Assembly: GCA_017398105.1 (NCBI GenBank)
Contig: JAFQHF010000004.1
Span: 1-5,059 of the forward strand
Source of the DNA: Oscillospiraceae bacterium
GTDB taxonomy: Bacteria > Bacillota_A > Clostridia > Oscillospirales > Oscillospiraceae
DNA length: 5,059 bases
Reading direction: 5' to 3'
Position numbers and translations under genes: made by a program. Of this stretch, positions 1 through 4,869 are shown piece after piece (position 1 is the first letter of the stretch; every line of letters starts with the position of its first letter). Below the pieces are notes generated by a model. That model did no database searches, had not been told where the DNA came from, and saw only the letters and a program-made list of their open reading frames with translations.

Positions 1-22
1 CCGGTTACAAGGATTCTTCGCA

Positions 23-448
23 TCATGCCACCCCATTAAAATCGGTTTTGCTCTCAAAGGGACGATTGAAGGAGCCAATCTCGATCAGATTCCCTTCCGG
101 GTCTGCGATATAGCAGGTTCGCTGACCCCAAGGCTCCGTGACAGGCTCCAGTACGGACTGGGCACCCTTAGCAATTGCGTTTTCATATTGAGCATCCACT
201 TCCTCGAAGGTATCCACATACAGCGCAATCTCAAAATGACCATTTAAGCCTTTCAGATACTCATACTTCCGGCTGGTCATTTTCTCAAAATTCTTCCGCT
301 CGTACAGCATAAAGAGGGTACCATCCTTGATCAGGTAAACATTGATTGCATCTTCGCCCTCTTTGATTTCAAATCCCAGAACATCACGGTAAAATCGAAC
401 CATGGTGGGCATATCGTCCACAAACAAACCGAAACCGTCAAGTCTCAT
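23..448 (-). CDS. VOC-family (glyoxalase/bleomycin-resistance fold) protein
   Basis: A complete 141-residue protein with two beta-alpha-beta-beta-beta modules, the size of a single-chain VOC protein. The first module starts at residue 1 and shows FYRDVLGFE at 19-27. The second starts near GHFEIALYVD (70-79) and ends with ADPEGNLIEIGSF (115-127), a typical VOC C-terminal signature. Compared from memory with E. coli glyoxalase I, the four metal-ligand positions appear as G5, M47, E73 and E123, so at most two are kept. A metal-dependent glyoxalase I role is therefore doubtful, and a binding or sequestering protein, or another VOC enzyme, is possible. The substrate is unknown. The start is supported by GGAGGA at 457-462, eight bases before ATG. 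The gene has its own promoter (488-515), and no clear terminator separates it from the upstream acetyltransferase genes, so read-through is possible. Family is confident; function is not. Confidence 0.9.
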   Translation of the reverse strand: MRLDGFGLFVDDMPTMVRFYRDVLGFEIKEGEDAINVYLIKDGTLFMLYERKNFEKMTSRKYEYLKGLNGHFEIALYVDTFEEVDAQYENAIAKGAQSVLEPVTEPWGQRTCYIADPEGNLIEIGSFNRPFESKTDFNGVA

Positions 449-487
449 TTTTTGTATCCTCCGTCAAATTAAATTTTCGATAACACA

Positions 488-515
488 ATTATAGCACAAG
501 TGTTCGTAAATTCAA
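488..515 (-). promoter_or_regulatory. Sigma-A type promoter of the VOC gene
   Basis: Read on the minus strand, a -35-like TTGAAT (510-515) is followed after 16 bases by a consensus TATAAT (488-493). The -10 is preceded by TG one base upstream, giving an extended -10. Transcription would start around 481, leaving a short leader with the GGAGGA ribosome binding site before the ATG at 448. Confidence 0.8.
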
Positions 516-542
516 GCGTTTTTTGTGGCGTGGATCGGCTGC

Positions 543-956
543 TTACCGAATCATTTTGAACATTCCCGGGCCGTCCCAATCGCAGGGGCGTTCTTCATAT
601 CCGTATTTCTTATAGAAATTGACTGCTTCTTTGGAGCTGATCAGTTCCAGACTGACCGCCCAATCCAAGGGCTTACATTCTTTTACAAATTGCTCCAATG
701 CCATCATGAGCTGTTTTCCGATGCCTTTCCCCTGATAGGCAGGGACTACTGCGAAATCCTTGATGTAGAAAGACATCCCACCATCACCGATCACTCTGAC
801 CATTCCCACAGGCCGGTCCCCATCGTAACAGGTGAAGGTTGCAATGGTATTTTTTAGTGCGGTTCTTACCTGCTCGATACACGGCGGTTCCCAACCAACG
901 GACTGGTACAGGGCAAGAAACAGTTCAGGAGTCAGGGTGTTCATTCTTACTTCCAT
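543..956 (-). CDS. Small GNAT-family N-acetyltransferase
   Basis: A 137-residue single-domain GNAT protein, predicted to move an acetyl group from acetyl-CoA to an unknown amine, in the cytoplasm. The acetyl-CoA pyrophosphate loop is intact: AVVPAYQGKGIGKQL spans 69-83, with the Q-x-x-G-x-G core at 75-80. The C-terminal motif AVNFYKKYGYEE (111-122) is the usual alpha4/beta7 hairpin. The gene starts 19 bases after the stop of the preceding GNAT gene and is the third of that run. Two starts are close: ATG at 956 (GGAAG six bases upstream) and ATG at 944 (GGAAG five bases upstream). I keep the longer one, but the difference is only four residues. The compact one-domain form is common in GNATs annotated as resistance or small-molecule acetyltransferases, but nothing fixes the substrate. 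Confidence 0.9.
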   Translation of the reverse strand: MEVRMNTLTPELFLALYQSVGWEPPCIEQVRTALKNTIATFTCYDGDRPVGMVRVIGDGGMSFYIKDFAVVPAYQGKGIGKQLMMALEQFVKECKPLDWAVSLELISSKEAVNFYKKYGYEERPCDWDGPGMFKMIR

Positions 957-975
957 GCATAACTTCCATATTTTT

Positions 976-1503
976 TCATGAATTCAAGCGTGCATAAACA
1001 TAGGTATCCTTCCAAATCGGATTACCTTCTGCATCCTTCCAGAAGTACACATTTTGCCGCAGGTGCGCTTCCCTGGAAAAACCAAGCCGTTCCAGCAGCC
1101 GCCAGGAGCTTTGATTTTCGGGATCACATTCGGCATAGATTCTGTGTACACCGGCAGCAAAGGCAAGATCGATCAGTTTCTCACAGCTTTCCGCGGCATA
1201 ACCATGATGCTGATATTTGCCGTTGAAAACGAACCCGATTTCTATAGAATCAAAATCCCTTTTGCCCAGATACACATTTCCGATCAGCTTGCCTGTTTCT
1301 TTCAGCTCCACGGCGATCATTTCCTCTGTGGATATCCGCCATGCCAGATTCCCACGGACTTCTTCCAGGGTCTGCGGTTTGTATGGCTCAAAGGCTACCA
1401 CTTCGGGATCAGACAGATATTCATGCAAATCCTGTAAATCGCTCTCCCGGAAGCGGCGAAGAATCAGCCGCTTTGTTTCAACGAAGGCAATCGTAGTCAG
1501 CAT
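976..1503 (-). CDS. RimJ/RimL-type GNAT N-acetyltransferase
   Basis: A 175-residue protein of the Acetyltransf_3 (RimJ/RimL-like) GNAT group. It opens with ETKRLILRRFRESDL (9-23), the hallmark first strand of this group. The acetyl-CoA loop is KYQHHGYAAES (96-106, Q-x-x-G-x-A form), followed by AECDPENQSSWRLLERLGF (124-142), whose N-x-x-S and ERLGF are typical. This group includes ribosomal-protein N-terminal acetyltransferases, but most standalone members have unknown substrates and some modify small toxic compounds. The reading frame is open to ATG 1527, but ATG 1503 is preferred because AAGGGAG (1513-1519) lies nine bases upstream and the family motif then sits near the N-terminus. With this start the gene overlaps the end of the tandem GNAT gene by 26 bases, suggesting translational coupling. 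Confidence 0.92.
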   Translation of the reverse strand: MLTTIAFVETKRLILRRFRESDLQDLHEYLSDPEVVAFEPYKPQTLEEVRGNLAWRISTEEMIAVELKETGKLIGNVYLGKRDFDSIEIGFVFNGKYQHHGYAAESCEKLIDLAFAAGVHRIYAECDPENQSSWRLLERLGFSREAHLRQNVYFWKDAEGNPIWKDTYVYARLNS

Positions 1504-2479
1504 AAGAAACCACTCCCTTGATCCCATCCAGACCGCCGGGAACCAGTTCTTTAACCATCAGGCACTCCGGGGCGGGTAGGCCCACGGATTCATGAGCAGT
1601 GATGCCGTAGTCAGCGGAGGTAACGAAGCCACGGCTGCGGTAATTCATGGGATTGCCCTCCACGATGACTGCTTTGTAGCCCATTTCCTTTGCCCTTTCA
1701 AAGCCGTATTCGATCAGCTCCTTGGAAATATGTTGGCGCTGAAGCTGCGTTTTCACAGCCACCGGGGACAGGAGCAGCAGTTCGTTTTCGTAGCGCCCCT
1801 CCAGGTGGAACCGGGCGAAATTCACATAACCGATAACCTCATCATTTTCATCCACCATGATCAGCTCCAGTTCCGGCAGGTAAAACCGCTTGCTGCGGAT
1901 CTCCTCTACCAAGCGGCGGACCAGTTTTCCTTCTTCCGCATCGGAGTGCTCAGTAAAAACGGTTTCCACCAGCTCCAGCGAGGGAAGCAGATACTTTTCT
2001 TCCATAGATTTGATGCTTCTCATTTTAACCTCCAAATTCTTATACAGCACCCGCTGATCGCTGCCCCAGCAGTCGATGCGGTTTTCCTGATAGACATAGC
2101 CATACTTTTCATAAAGACCCACATGATCGGTGGCAATATAGATCTTACTGTAACCACGGTTTGCGGCCTGTACTTCCGCATGTGTCAGAATCTTCCCCGC
2201 ATGGCGGTGGCCCCGATACTCCGGCGCTGTGTATACAAAACCGATCCAAGGCGTCAGGCTTTCGTCCCGGACCGCATCCTGACCACTGGAAGTAGCGAAG
2301 GACACCAGATTCTCGCCATCCATCAGCAGATACAGCTCGCCCCAGCCGCCCAGAGTTTCTCGGAAAGTACCTTTTTGCAGCAGTTCCACCAGAAACCGGG
2401 CGGCGCTCCAATCACATTGGCTGATCTTTTCCATCAGCATTGCCTGATGTTCATTCTCGAAAAAATTGATAATATTCAT
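1478..2479 (-). CDS. Tandem-domain GNAT acetyltransferase
   Basis: A 333-residue protein made of two GNAT domains. The N-terminal domain (about 1-145) has GFVYTAPEYRGHRHAGKIL (80-98) as its acetyl-CoA loop and DHVGLYEKYGYVYQ (118-131) as its C-terminal hairpin. The C-terminal domain (about 155-312) has LLLSPVAVKTQLQRQHISK (235-253), then GYKAVIVEGNP (267-277) and YRSRGFVTS (280-288), like YhbS-type acetyltransferases. Its pyrophosphate loop reads QRQHIS, with H and S where glycines are usual. The residues after about 312 are a short tail. The frame is open to ATG 2566, but the preferred start is ATG 2479, nine bases after AGAGGA (2489-2494). The extra 29 residues would begin inside a leader hairpin and match no GNAT element. 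First gene of the minus-strand operon. The substrate is unknown; inducible-looking leader control hints at a toxic or antibiotic substrate. Confidence 0.9.
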   Translation of the reverse strand: MNIINFFENEHQAMLMEKISQCDWSAARFLVELLQKGTFRETLGGWGELYLLMDGENLVSFATSSGQDAVRDESLTPWIGFVYTAPEYRGHRHAGKILTHAEVQAANRGYSKIYIATDHVGLYEKYGYVYQENRIDCWGSDQRVLYKNLEVKMRSIKSMEEKYLLPSLELVETVFTEHSDAEEGKLVRRLVEEIRSKRFYLPELELIMVDENDEVIGYVNFARFHLEGRYENELLLLSPVAVKTQLQRQHISKELIEYGFERAKEMGYKAVIVEGNPMNYRSRGFVTSADYGITAHESVGLPAPECLMVKELVPGGLDGIKGVVSYADYDCLR

Positions 2480-2534
2480 GTTTGTCATTCCTCTGAATTT
2501 TGTTTTGTTAAGGTTTAAAACTGAAAATGGGCGC

Positions 2535-2582
2535 AAAAATACCGCAGCAAAGCAGCTCTCGTCCATGGCTGCATCCTGCGGT
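2535..2582 (-). terminator. Attenuator-like terminator hairpin in the acetyltransferase leader
   Basis: On the minus strand a seven-base outer stem, ACCGCAG (2582-2576) with CTGCGGT (2547-2541), encloses a second five-base stem GCAGC/GCTGC (2572-2568 with 2556-2552). It is followed at once by ATTTTT (2540-2535). It ends 55 bases before the preferred start codon of the tandem GNAT gene, so transcripts stopping here would lack the coding region. The long loop and the U-tract beginning with A make it weaker than a textbook terminator. The opposite strand has no T-tract, so it acts in one direction only. Confidence 0.6.
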
Positions 2583-2605
2583 TACCATATATCCGAAAGT
2601 CACTT

Positions 2606-2656
2606 AAAAACGGCGCACCAAATCAGGAGGTCTGAACCCCCATCTTTATAGACGCC
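2606..2656 (-). terminator. Possible first (upstream) terminator hairpin in the leader
   Basis: On the minus strand GGCGT (2656-2652) can pair with GCGCC (2616-2612), ending in one U-G pair. Inside it GGGGGT (2641-2636) can pair with ACCTCC (2631-2626), with one G-U pair, around the four-base loop TCAG. TTTTT (2610-2606) follows one base later. The outer stem is short and the internal loops are large, so this is a candidate only. It lies ten bases after the stop of the nine-codon leader ORF, where an attenuator would be expected. Confidence 0.4.
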
Positions 2657-2665
2657 CATATTCAG

Positions 2666-2695
2666 TTAGAAGGTCTCGACCTCGCGAACAATCAT
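2666..2695 (-). CDS. Putative nine-residue leader peptide (MIVREVETF)
   Basis: A tiny ORF of ATG, eight codons and TAA, encoding MIVREVETF. It is judged by context: AAAGGAG (2705-2711), nine bases before the ATG, is the best ribosome binding site in the leader. The ORF starts about 40 bases after the predicted transcription start and ends just before the first terminator-like hairpin. Codons 5-8 (2683-2672) can pair with 2638-2627 as six pairs, two mismatches and four pairs including one G-U. That would compete with the GGGGGT/ACCTCC hairpin. Nine-codon leader ORFs with this layout regulate erm- and cat-type resistance genes by ribosome stalling. The peptide has no run of one amino acid, so amino-acid attenuation is unlikely. 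Function is inferred only. Confidence 0.5.
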   Translation of the reverse strand: MIVREVETF

Positions 2696-2714
2696 ACTTT
2701 TAAGCTCCTTTCCG

Positions 2715-2730
2715 GTCTGCTCGTGCAGAC
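2715..2730 (-). promoter_or_regulatory. 5' stem-loop of the leader RNA
   Basis: A perfect six-base stem, GTCTGC with GCAGAC, closes a four-base loop (ACGA on the minus strand). It lies about seven bases inside the predicted transcript and four bases before the AAAGGAG of the leader ORF. It could protect the 5' end or affect access to that ribosome binding site. Its CUGCA segment could alternatively pair with UGCAG in the second terminator hairpin, but that is only five pairs. Confidence 0.5.
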
Positions 2731-2733
2731 ACT

Positions 2734-2759
2734 TCATAAGAAAAATATAGCACTTATGA
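2734..2759 (-). repeat. Inverted repeat spanning the -10 region of the acetyltransferase promoter
   Basis: TCATAAG (2734-2740) and CTTATGA (2753-2759) form a perfect seven-base inverted repeat with a 12-base spacer that contains the -10 hexamer. A dimeric repressor bound here would block the promoter, so it is a candidate operator. The AT-rich composition makes chance occurrence possible. Confidence 0.4.
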
Positions 2760-2772
2760 TTTCTCCTGTCAA
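2744..2772 (-). promoter_or_regulatory. Strong sigma-A promoter of the acetyltransferase operon
   Basis: Read on the minus strand, a consensus TTGACA (2772-2767) is followed after exactly 17 bases by TATATT (2749-2744). This is the best promoter in the window. Transcription should begin near 2737, about 258 bases before the preferred start codon of the tandem GNAT gene, producing the long structured leader. A strong constitutive promoter with a long leader fits control after initiation. Confidence 0.85.
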
Positions 2773-2830
2773 TCCGAAATCCTACCTCCGAAAAAAGTTC
2801 GTACTGTGTTATTACTACCGCTTAGACCCT

Positions 2831-2855
2831 CAAAATGACCGATGAGCGCATTTTG
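2831..2855 (+). repeat. Inverted repeat upstream of the LytTR operon promoter
   Basis: CAAAATG (2831-2837) and CATTTTG (2849-2855) form a perfect seven-base inverted repeat with an 11-base spacer. Its centre is about 49 bases before the predicted transcription start, a usual position for an activator site. It could be the autoregulatory site of the LytTR protein, although LytTR sites are more often described as direct repeats. The link is inference from position. Confidence 0.5.
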
Positions 2856-2876
2856 CAACACATCCGTATCTTTTTG

Positions 2877-2885
2877 TGCTATGAT
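2877..2885 (+). promoter_or_regulatory. Extended -10 promoter of the LytTR operon
   Basis: TGCTATGAT is a TG-n extended -10 element one base from the TATAAT consensus. No good -35 lies 16-18 bases upstream; TTGCAA at 2853-2858 is 21 bases away, which is too far. Missing -35 contacts together with a nearby upstream inverted repeat suggest an activator-dependent promoter. Transcription would start near 2892, leaving only about 15 bases before the ATG, mostly taken by GGAGGT. Confidence 0.6.
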
Positions 2886-2906
2886 TGGGGCACTGGAGGT
2901 GTGCCG

Positions 2907-3347
2907 ATGAAATTCAAACTCATCATAGACAAGACCAAAGAGGAAGAAGTGGCCGTAACGGTCCACGAACGCTCTTCGCTGACCGAGCAAATCGAAGCAT
3001 TGGTCATGCAGCATACCGGTTCAGACCGCATTATCGCTTATTCTGATGACGAAATGAAGCAGCTTTCCTTTGACGATATCGAATGCATCACGGTATTGGA
3101 CGGAAAGACCTATGCCATCGATGCCCGGAACAAACGCTACCGGTTGAAGCAGCGGCTGTATGAACTGGAAGAACTGCTTCCCTCAACATTTATCCGTATC
3201 AACAAAAGTTCCCTTGCAAATGAAAAGCATATTGAAAGATTTGCCGCATCCTTCAGCGGCGCGGTAGATGCGGTGTTCAAATGCGGCTACACAGAATATG
3301 TGTCCCGGCGTTGTTTTGCTGAAATCAAAAGGAGGTATGACCGATGA
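2907..3347 (+). CDS. LytTR-domain DNA-binding regulator (no receiver domain)
   Basis: A 146-residue protein with an N-terminal beta-rich segment (about 1-40) and a C-terminal LytTR DNA-binding domain (about 42-144). The domain shows the usual marks: FDDIECITVLDGKTYAID (55-72), STFIRINKSSLAN (93-105), and GYTEYVSRRCFAEIKRRY (127-144). There is no response-regulator receiver domain, so it is not a classical two-component regulator. This short form is typical of LytTR regulatory systems, in which a membrane protein encoded next door restrains the regulator. The start at 2907 is chosen because GGAGGT lies six bases upstream; the frame is open to 2835 but without a comparable site. The stop overlaps the DUF3021 start by four bases. 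The domain is confident, and autoregulation is likely from family behaviour. Confidence 0.93.
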   Translation: MKFKLIIDKTKEEEVAVTVHERSSLTEQIEALVMQHTGSDRIIAYSDDEMKQLSFDDIECITVLDGKTYAIDARNKRYRLKQRLYELEELLPSTFIRINKSSLANEKHIERFAASFSGAVDAVFKCGYTEYVSRRCFAEIKRRYDR

Positions 3348-3772
3348 AGAAATATGTGTTTGAATTTGTCAAAAGAGGGCTGATGGCAGCTTCGGGCGGC
3401 CCTGTGATTCTTGCCATCGTTTATGGCATCATCGGTGCAACCGGGGAAGCTGCCAGCTTTACTCCTAGTGAGGTCTGCATGGGTATCCTGACCGTGACAC
3501 TGATGGCGTTTATCGCCGCAGGTATCACCATTATCTATCAGATGGAACGGCTCCCCCTGGCCTCTGCTATCGCGATCCACGCCGGTGTACTGTATCTTGA
3601 CTATTTGTTGATGTATCTGCTCAATAGCTGGATTCCCAGAGATTGGACTGGGATCGGCATTTTTACGGCGATTTTCTTTGTTGGCTATGCACTTGTTTGG
3701 GTGTGCATTTACTTTTCCATCAAGGCAAAAACCGATTATATCAACAGGAAATTACGGGGTGAAGCAAAATGA
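3344..3772 (+). CDS. DUF3021-family four-helix membrane protein, probable partner of the LytTR regulator
   Basis: A 142-residue hydrophobic protein with four predicted transmembrane helices at about 15-33, 44-65, 72-95 and 102-126, and a short basic tail (KAKTDYINRKLRGEAK, 127-142) probably in the cytoplasm. Size, helix pattern and position right after a LytTR gene fit DUF3021. In the LytTR regulatory systems studied in streptococci, small membrane proteins encoded with the regulator inhibit it; the same role is inferred here. Translation is coupled: ATGA overlaps the LytTR stop, and AGGAGGT ends seven bases before the ATG. An upstream ATG at 3337 is out of frame. What signal it senses is unknown. 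Confidence 0.88.
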   Translation: MKKYVFEFVKRGLMAASGGPVILAIVYGIIGATGEAASFTPSEVCMGILTVTLMAFIAAGITIIYQMERLPLASAIAIHAGVLYLDYLLMYLLNSWIPRDWTGIGIFTAIFFVGYALVWVCIYFSIKAKTDYINRKLRGEAK

Positions 3773-4827
3773 GAAAGCCATTTCTTGACAATCTGCGATA
3801 TTCTATCGTTCTGCTGGTGATCCTTTACCATGTGTTTTATCTTTTCAACAGCGTGGGAGTTATCACCAATGTGGACATCCCTGGTATCCCGGTGCTGGAT
3901 GCGGTGCTGTATGTGCTGTATCCCTGGTTCATGGTGACGCTGTTTGTGATTTCCGGTATCTGCGCCCGATATTCTCTGCAAAAGCAGACAAATAAAGAAT
4001 TTCTGAAATCCAAAGTCCGCAGACAGCTTGTTCCCTCCATCGCCATCATTTTAATTATTGGCTGGACTTCCGGATGGGTCACCGGGCAGTATGCGGATAT
4101 GTTCGGCACCAACAGTAACGCAATTCCCGGCTTTGCCAAATACCTGATTTGGAGTTTATCCGGCATCGGTGTTCTGTGGTTTCTCCATGAATTGTTTTTG
4201 GCTGATCTGGTGTTGGTTCTGATCCGCAAAATCGACAGAAAAGATACATTGTGGCAGCTTGGCGGAAAGGCAAATATAGTTGTTCTGTGCTTGCTGGTGT
4301 TTGCTCTCTGGGGCAGTGCCCAGATCCTGAATACCCCGGTAATTGAGATCTACCGAAATGGGATCTACATCTTTGCGTTTCTCGTAGGATACTGCATCTT
4401 CTCTCATGAGCATATTCAGGAACTGCTGGCAAAATGGGCGCCTGTACTGCTGTCAGTCACCGGTATTCTCGCGGTTGTCTACACAATTACATACTGGGAG
4501 GAGAATTATTCCTCCATGTCCAATTTGAAGTCTTTCCTGACAAACGCCTACGCCTGGTTTGCCTGTCTGGCGGTTTTGGGTGCGGGTAAACGGTGGATGG
4601 ACAAGGGAACCAAATTCACCCGCTATATGGCAAGCCGTAGCTTTGGATTTTATGTTTTACACTATCCCCTGCTTGCCCTCGGTGCATGGGTAATGGATAA
4701 ACTTCTTCACCTGCCTGTTTGGTCTATGTATCTTCTGCTGCCTATCGCCGCAGCCGTTTTGCTTCCTCCCCTTGTGGCAATTATCAAACGGATTCCTGTT
4801 CTTCGTACGCTTGTACTTGGAGAATAA
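3769..4827 (+). CDS. Acyltransferase-3 family integral membrane protein
   Basis: A 352-residue polytopic protein with about ten hydrophobic segments, the normal size of a standalone acyltransferase-3 (PF01757) protein. The first helix carries LDNLRYSIVLLVILYHVF (6-23), with the conserved R10 and the H21 expected to be catalytic in this family. Other family features are FVISG (59-63), the basic KVRRQLVP (82-89), WFLHELFLADLVL (137-149) and SFGFYVLHYPLL (291-302). Members transfer acetyl or similar groups to carbohydrates or other envelope molecules, with acyl-CoA on the cytoplasmic side. The acceptor here cannot be told. It overlaps the DUF3021 stop by ATGA and has GGGGTGA just upstream, so all three plus-strand genes should be translated as one unit. 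A GtrC-like extracellular domain is absent. A strong hairpin follows the stop. Confidence 0.92.
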   Translation: MRKPFLDNLRYSIVLLVILYHVFYLFNSVGVITNVDIPGIPVLDAVLYVLYPWFMVTLFVISGICARYSLQKQTNKEFLKSKVRRQLVPSIAIILIIGWTSGWVTGQYADMFGTNSNAIPGFAKYLIWSLSGIGVLWFLHELFLADLVLVLIRKIDRKDTLWQLGGKANIVVLCLLVFALWGSAQILNTPVIEIYRNGIYIFAFLVGYCIFSHEHIQELLAKWAPVLLSVTGILAVVYTITYWEENYSSMSNLKSFLTNAYAWFACLAVLGAGKRWMDKGTKFTRYMASRSFGFYVLHYPLLALGAWVMDKLLHLPVWSMYLLLPIAAAVLLPPLVAIIKRIPVLRTLVLGE

Positions 4828-4831
4828 AAGT

Positions 4832-4861
4832 GGCCTCTGGTGCGTGATCACACCAGAGGCC
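4832..4861. terminator. Strong, probably bidirectional, terminator hairpin
   Basis: A perfect 11-base stem, GGCCTCTGGTG (4832-4842) with CACCAGAGGCC (4851-4861), has an eight-base loop and begins five bases after the acyltransferase stop. On the plus strand the following CTTTACTGTTATTT is a weak T-tract. On the minus strand the hairpin is followed by ACTTTTATT, which is better. It sits between two convergent genes and can stop transcription both ways. Confidence 0.88.
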
Positions 4862-4869
4862 CTTTACTG

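Larger units (their letters stand above)
2480..2906. other. Divergent intergenic control region (427 bases, no conventional gene)
   Basis: This stretch separates the minus-strand acetyltransferase operon from the plus-strand LytTR operon. About 2480-2737 is the predicted leader RNA of the acetyltransferase operon, with a nine-codon ORF and two terminator-like hairpins. Positions 2744-2772 hold its promoter. Positions 2831-2885 hold an inverted repeat and the LytTR-operon promoter. Open frames running through it on both strands lack ribosome binding sites or recognisable domains, and I treat them as noise. Confidence 0.75.

Noticed and set aside
516..545. Possible terminator after the small GNAT gene (run of T on the plus strand at about 519-524)
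   Set aside because: On the minus strand, where it would be needed, the run is A and no stable hairpin precedes a U-tract.
525..857. 110-codon open frame on the plus strand
   Set aside because: Antisense to the small GNAT gene, with no domain or ribosome binding site.
1592..2518. 308-codon open frame on the plus strand
   Set aside because: It lies antisense to the tandem GNAT gene, has no clear ribosome binding site, and its translation resembles no known protein. It is a shadow of the real gene.
2466..2651. 61-codon plus-strand open frame in the intergenic region
   Set aside because: No ribosome binding site or recognisable domain; it overlaps the minus-strand leader RNA.
2480..2740. T-box or metabolite riboswitch in the leader
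   Set aside because: I find no T-box core sequence and no riboswitch core that I recognise. The small ORF with terminators is a better explanation.
2835..3347. Exact 11-base direct repeat ATGACCGATGA, once upstream of the LytTR gene and once at the LytTR/DUF3021 junction
   Set aside because: A few 11-base matches are expected by chance in 5 kb, and the second copy lies in coding sequence around the DUF3021 start.
3837..4432. Several minus-strand frames across the acyltransferase gene
   Set aside because: They are shadows of a clear membrane-protein gene; their translations are rich in H, R, S and T without domain structure.
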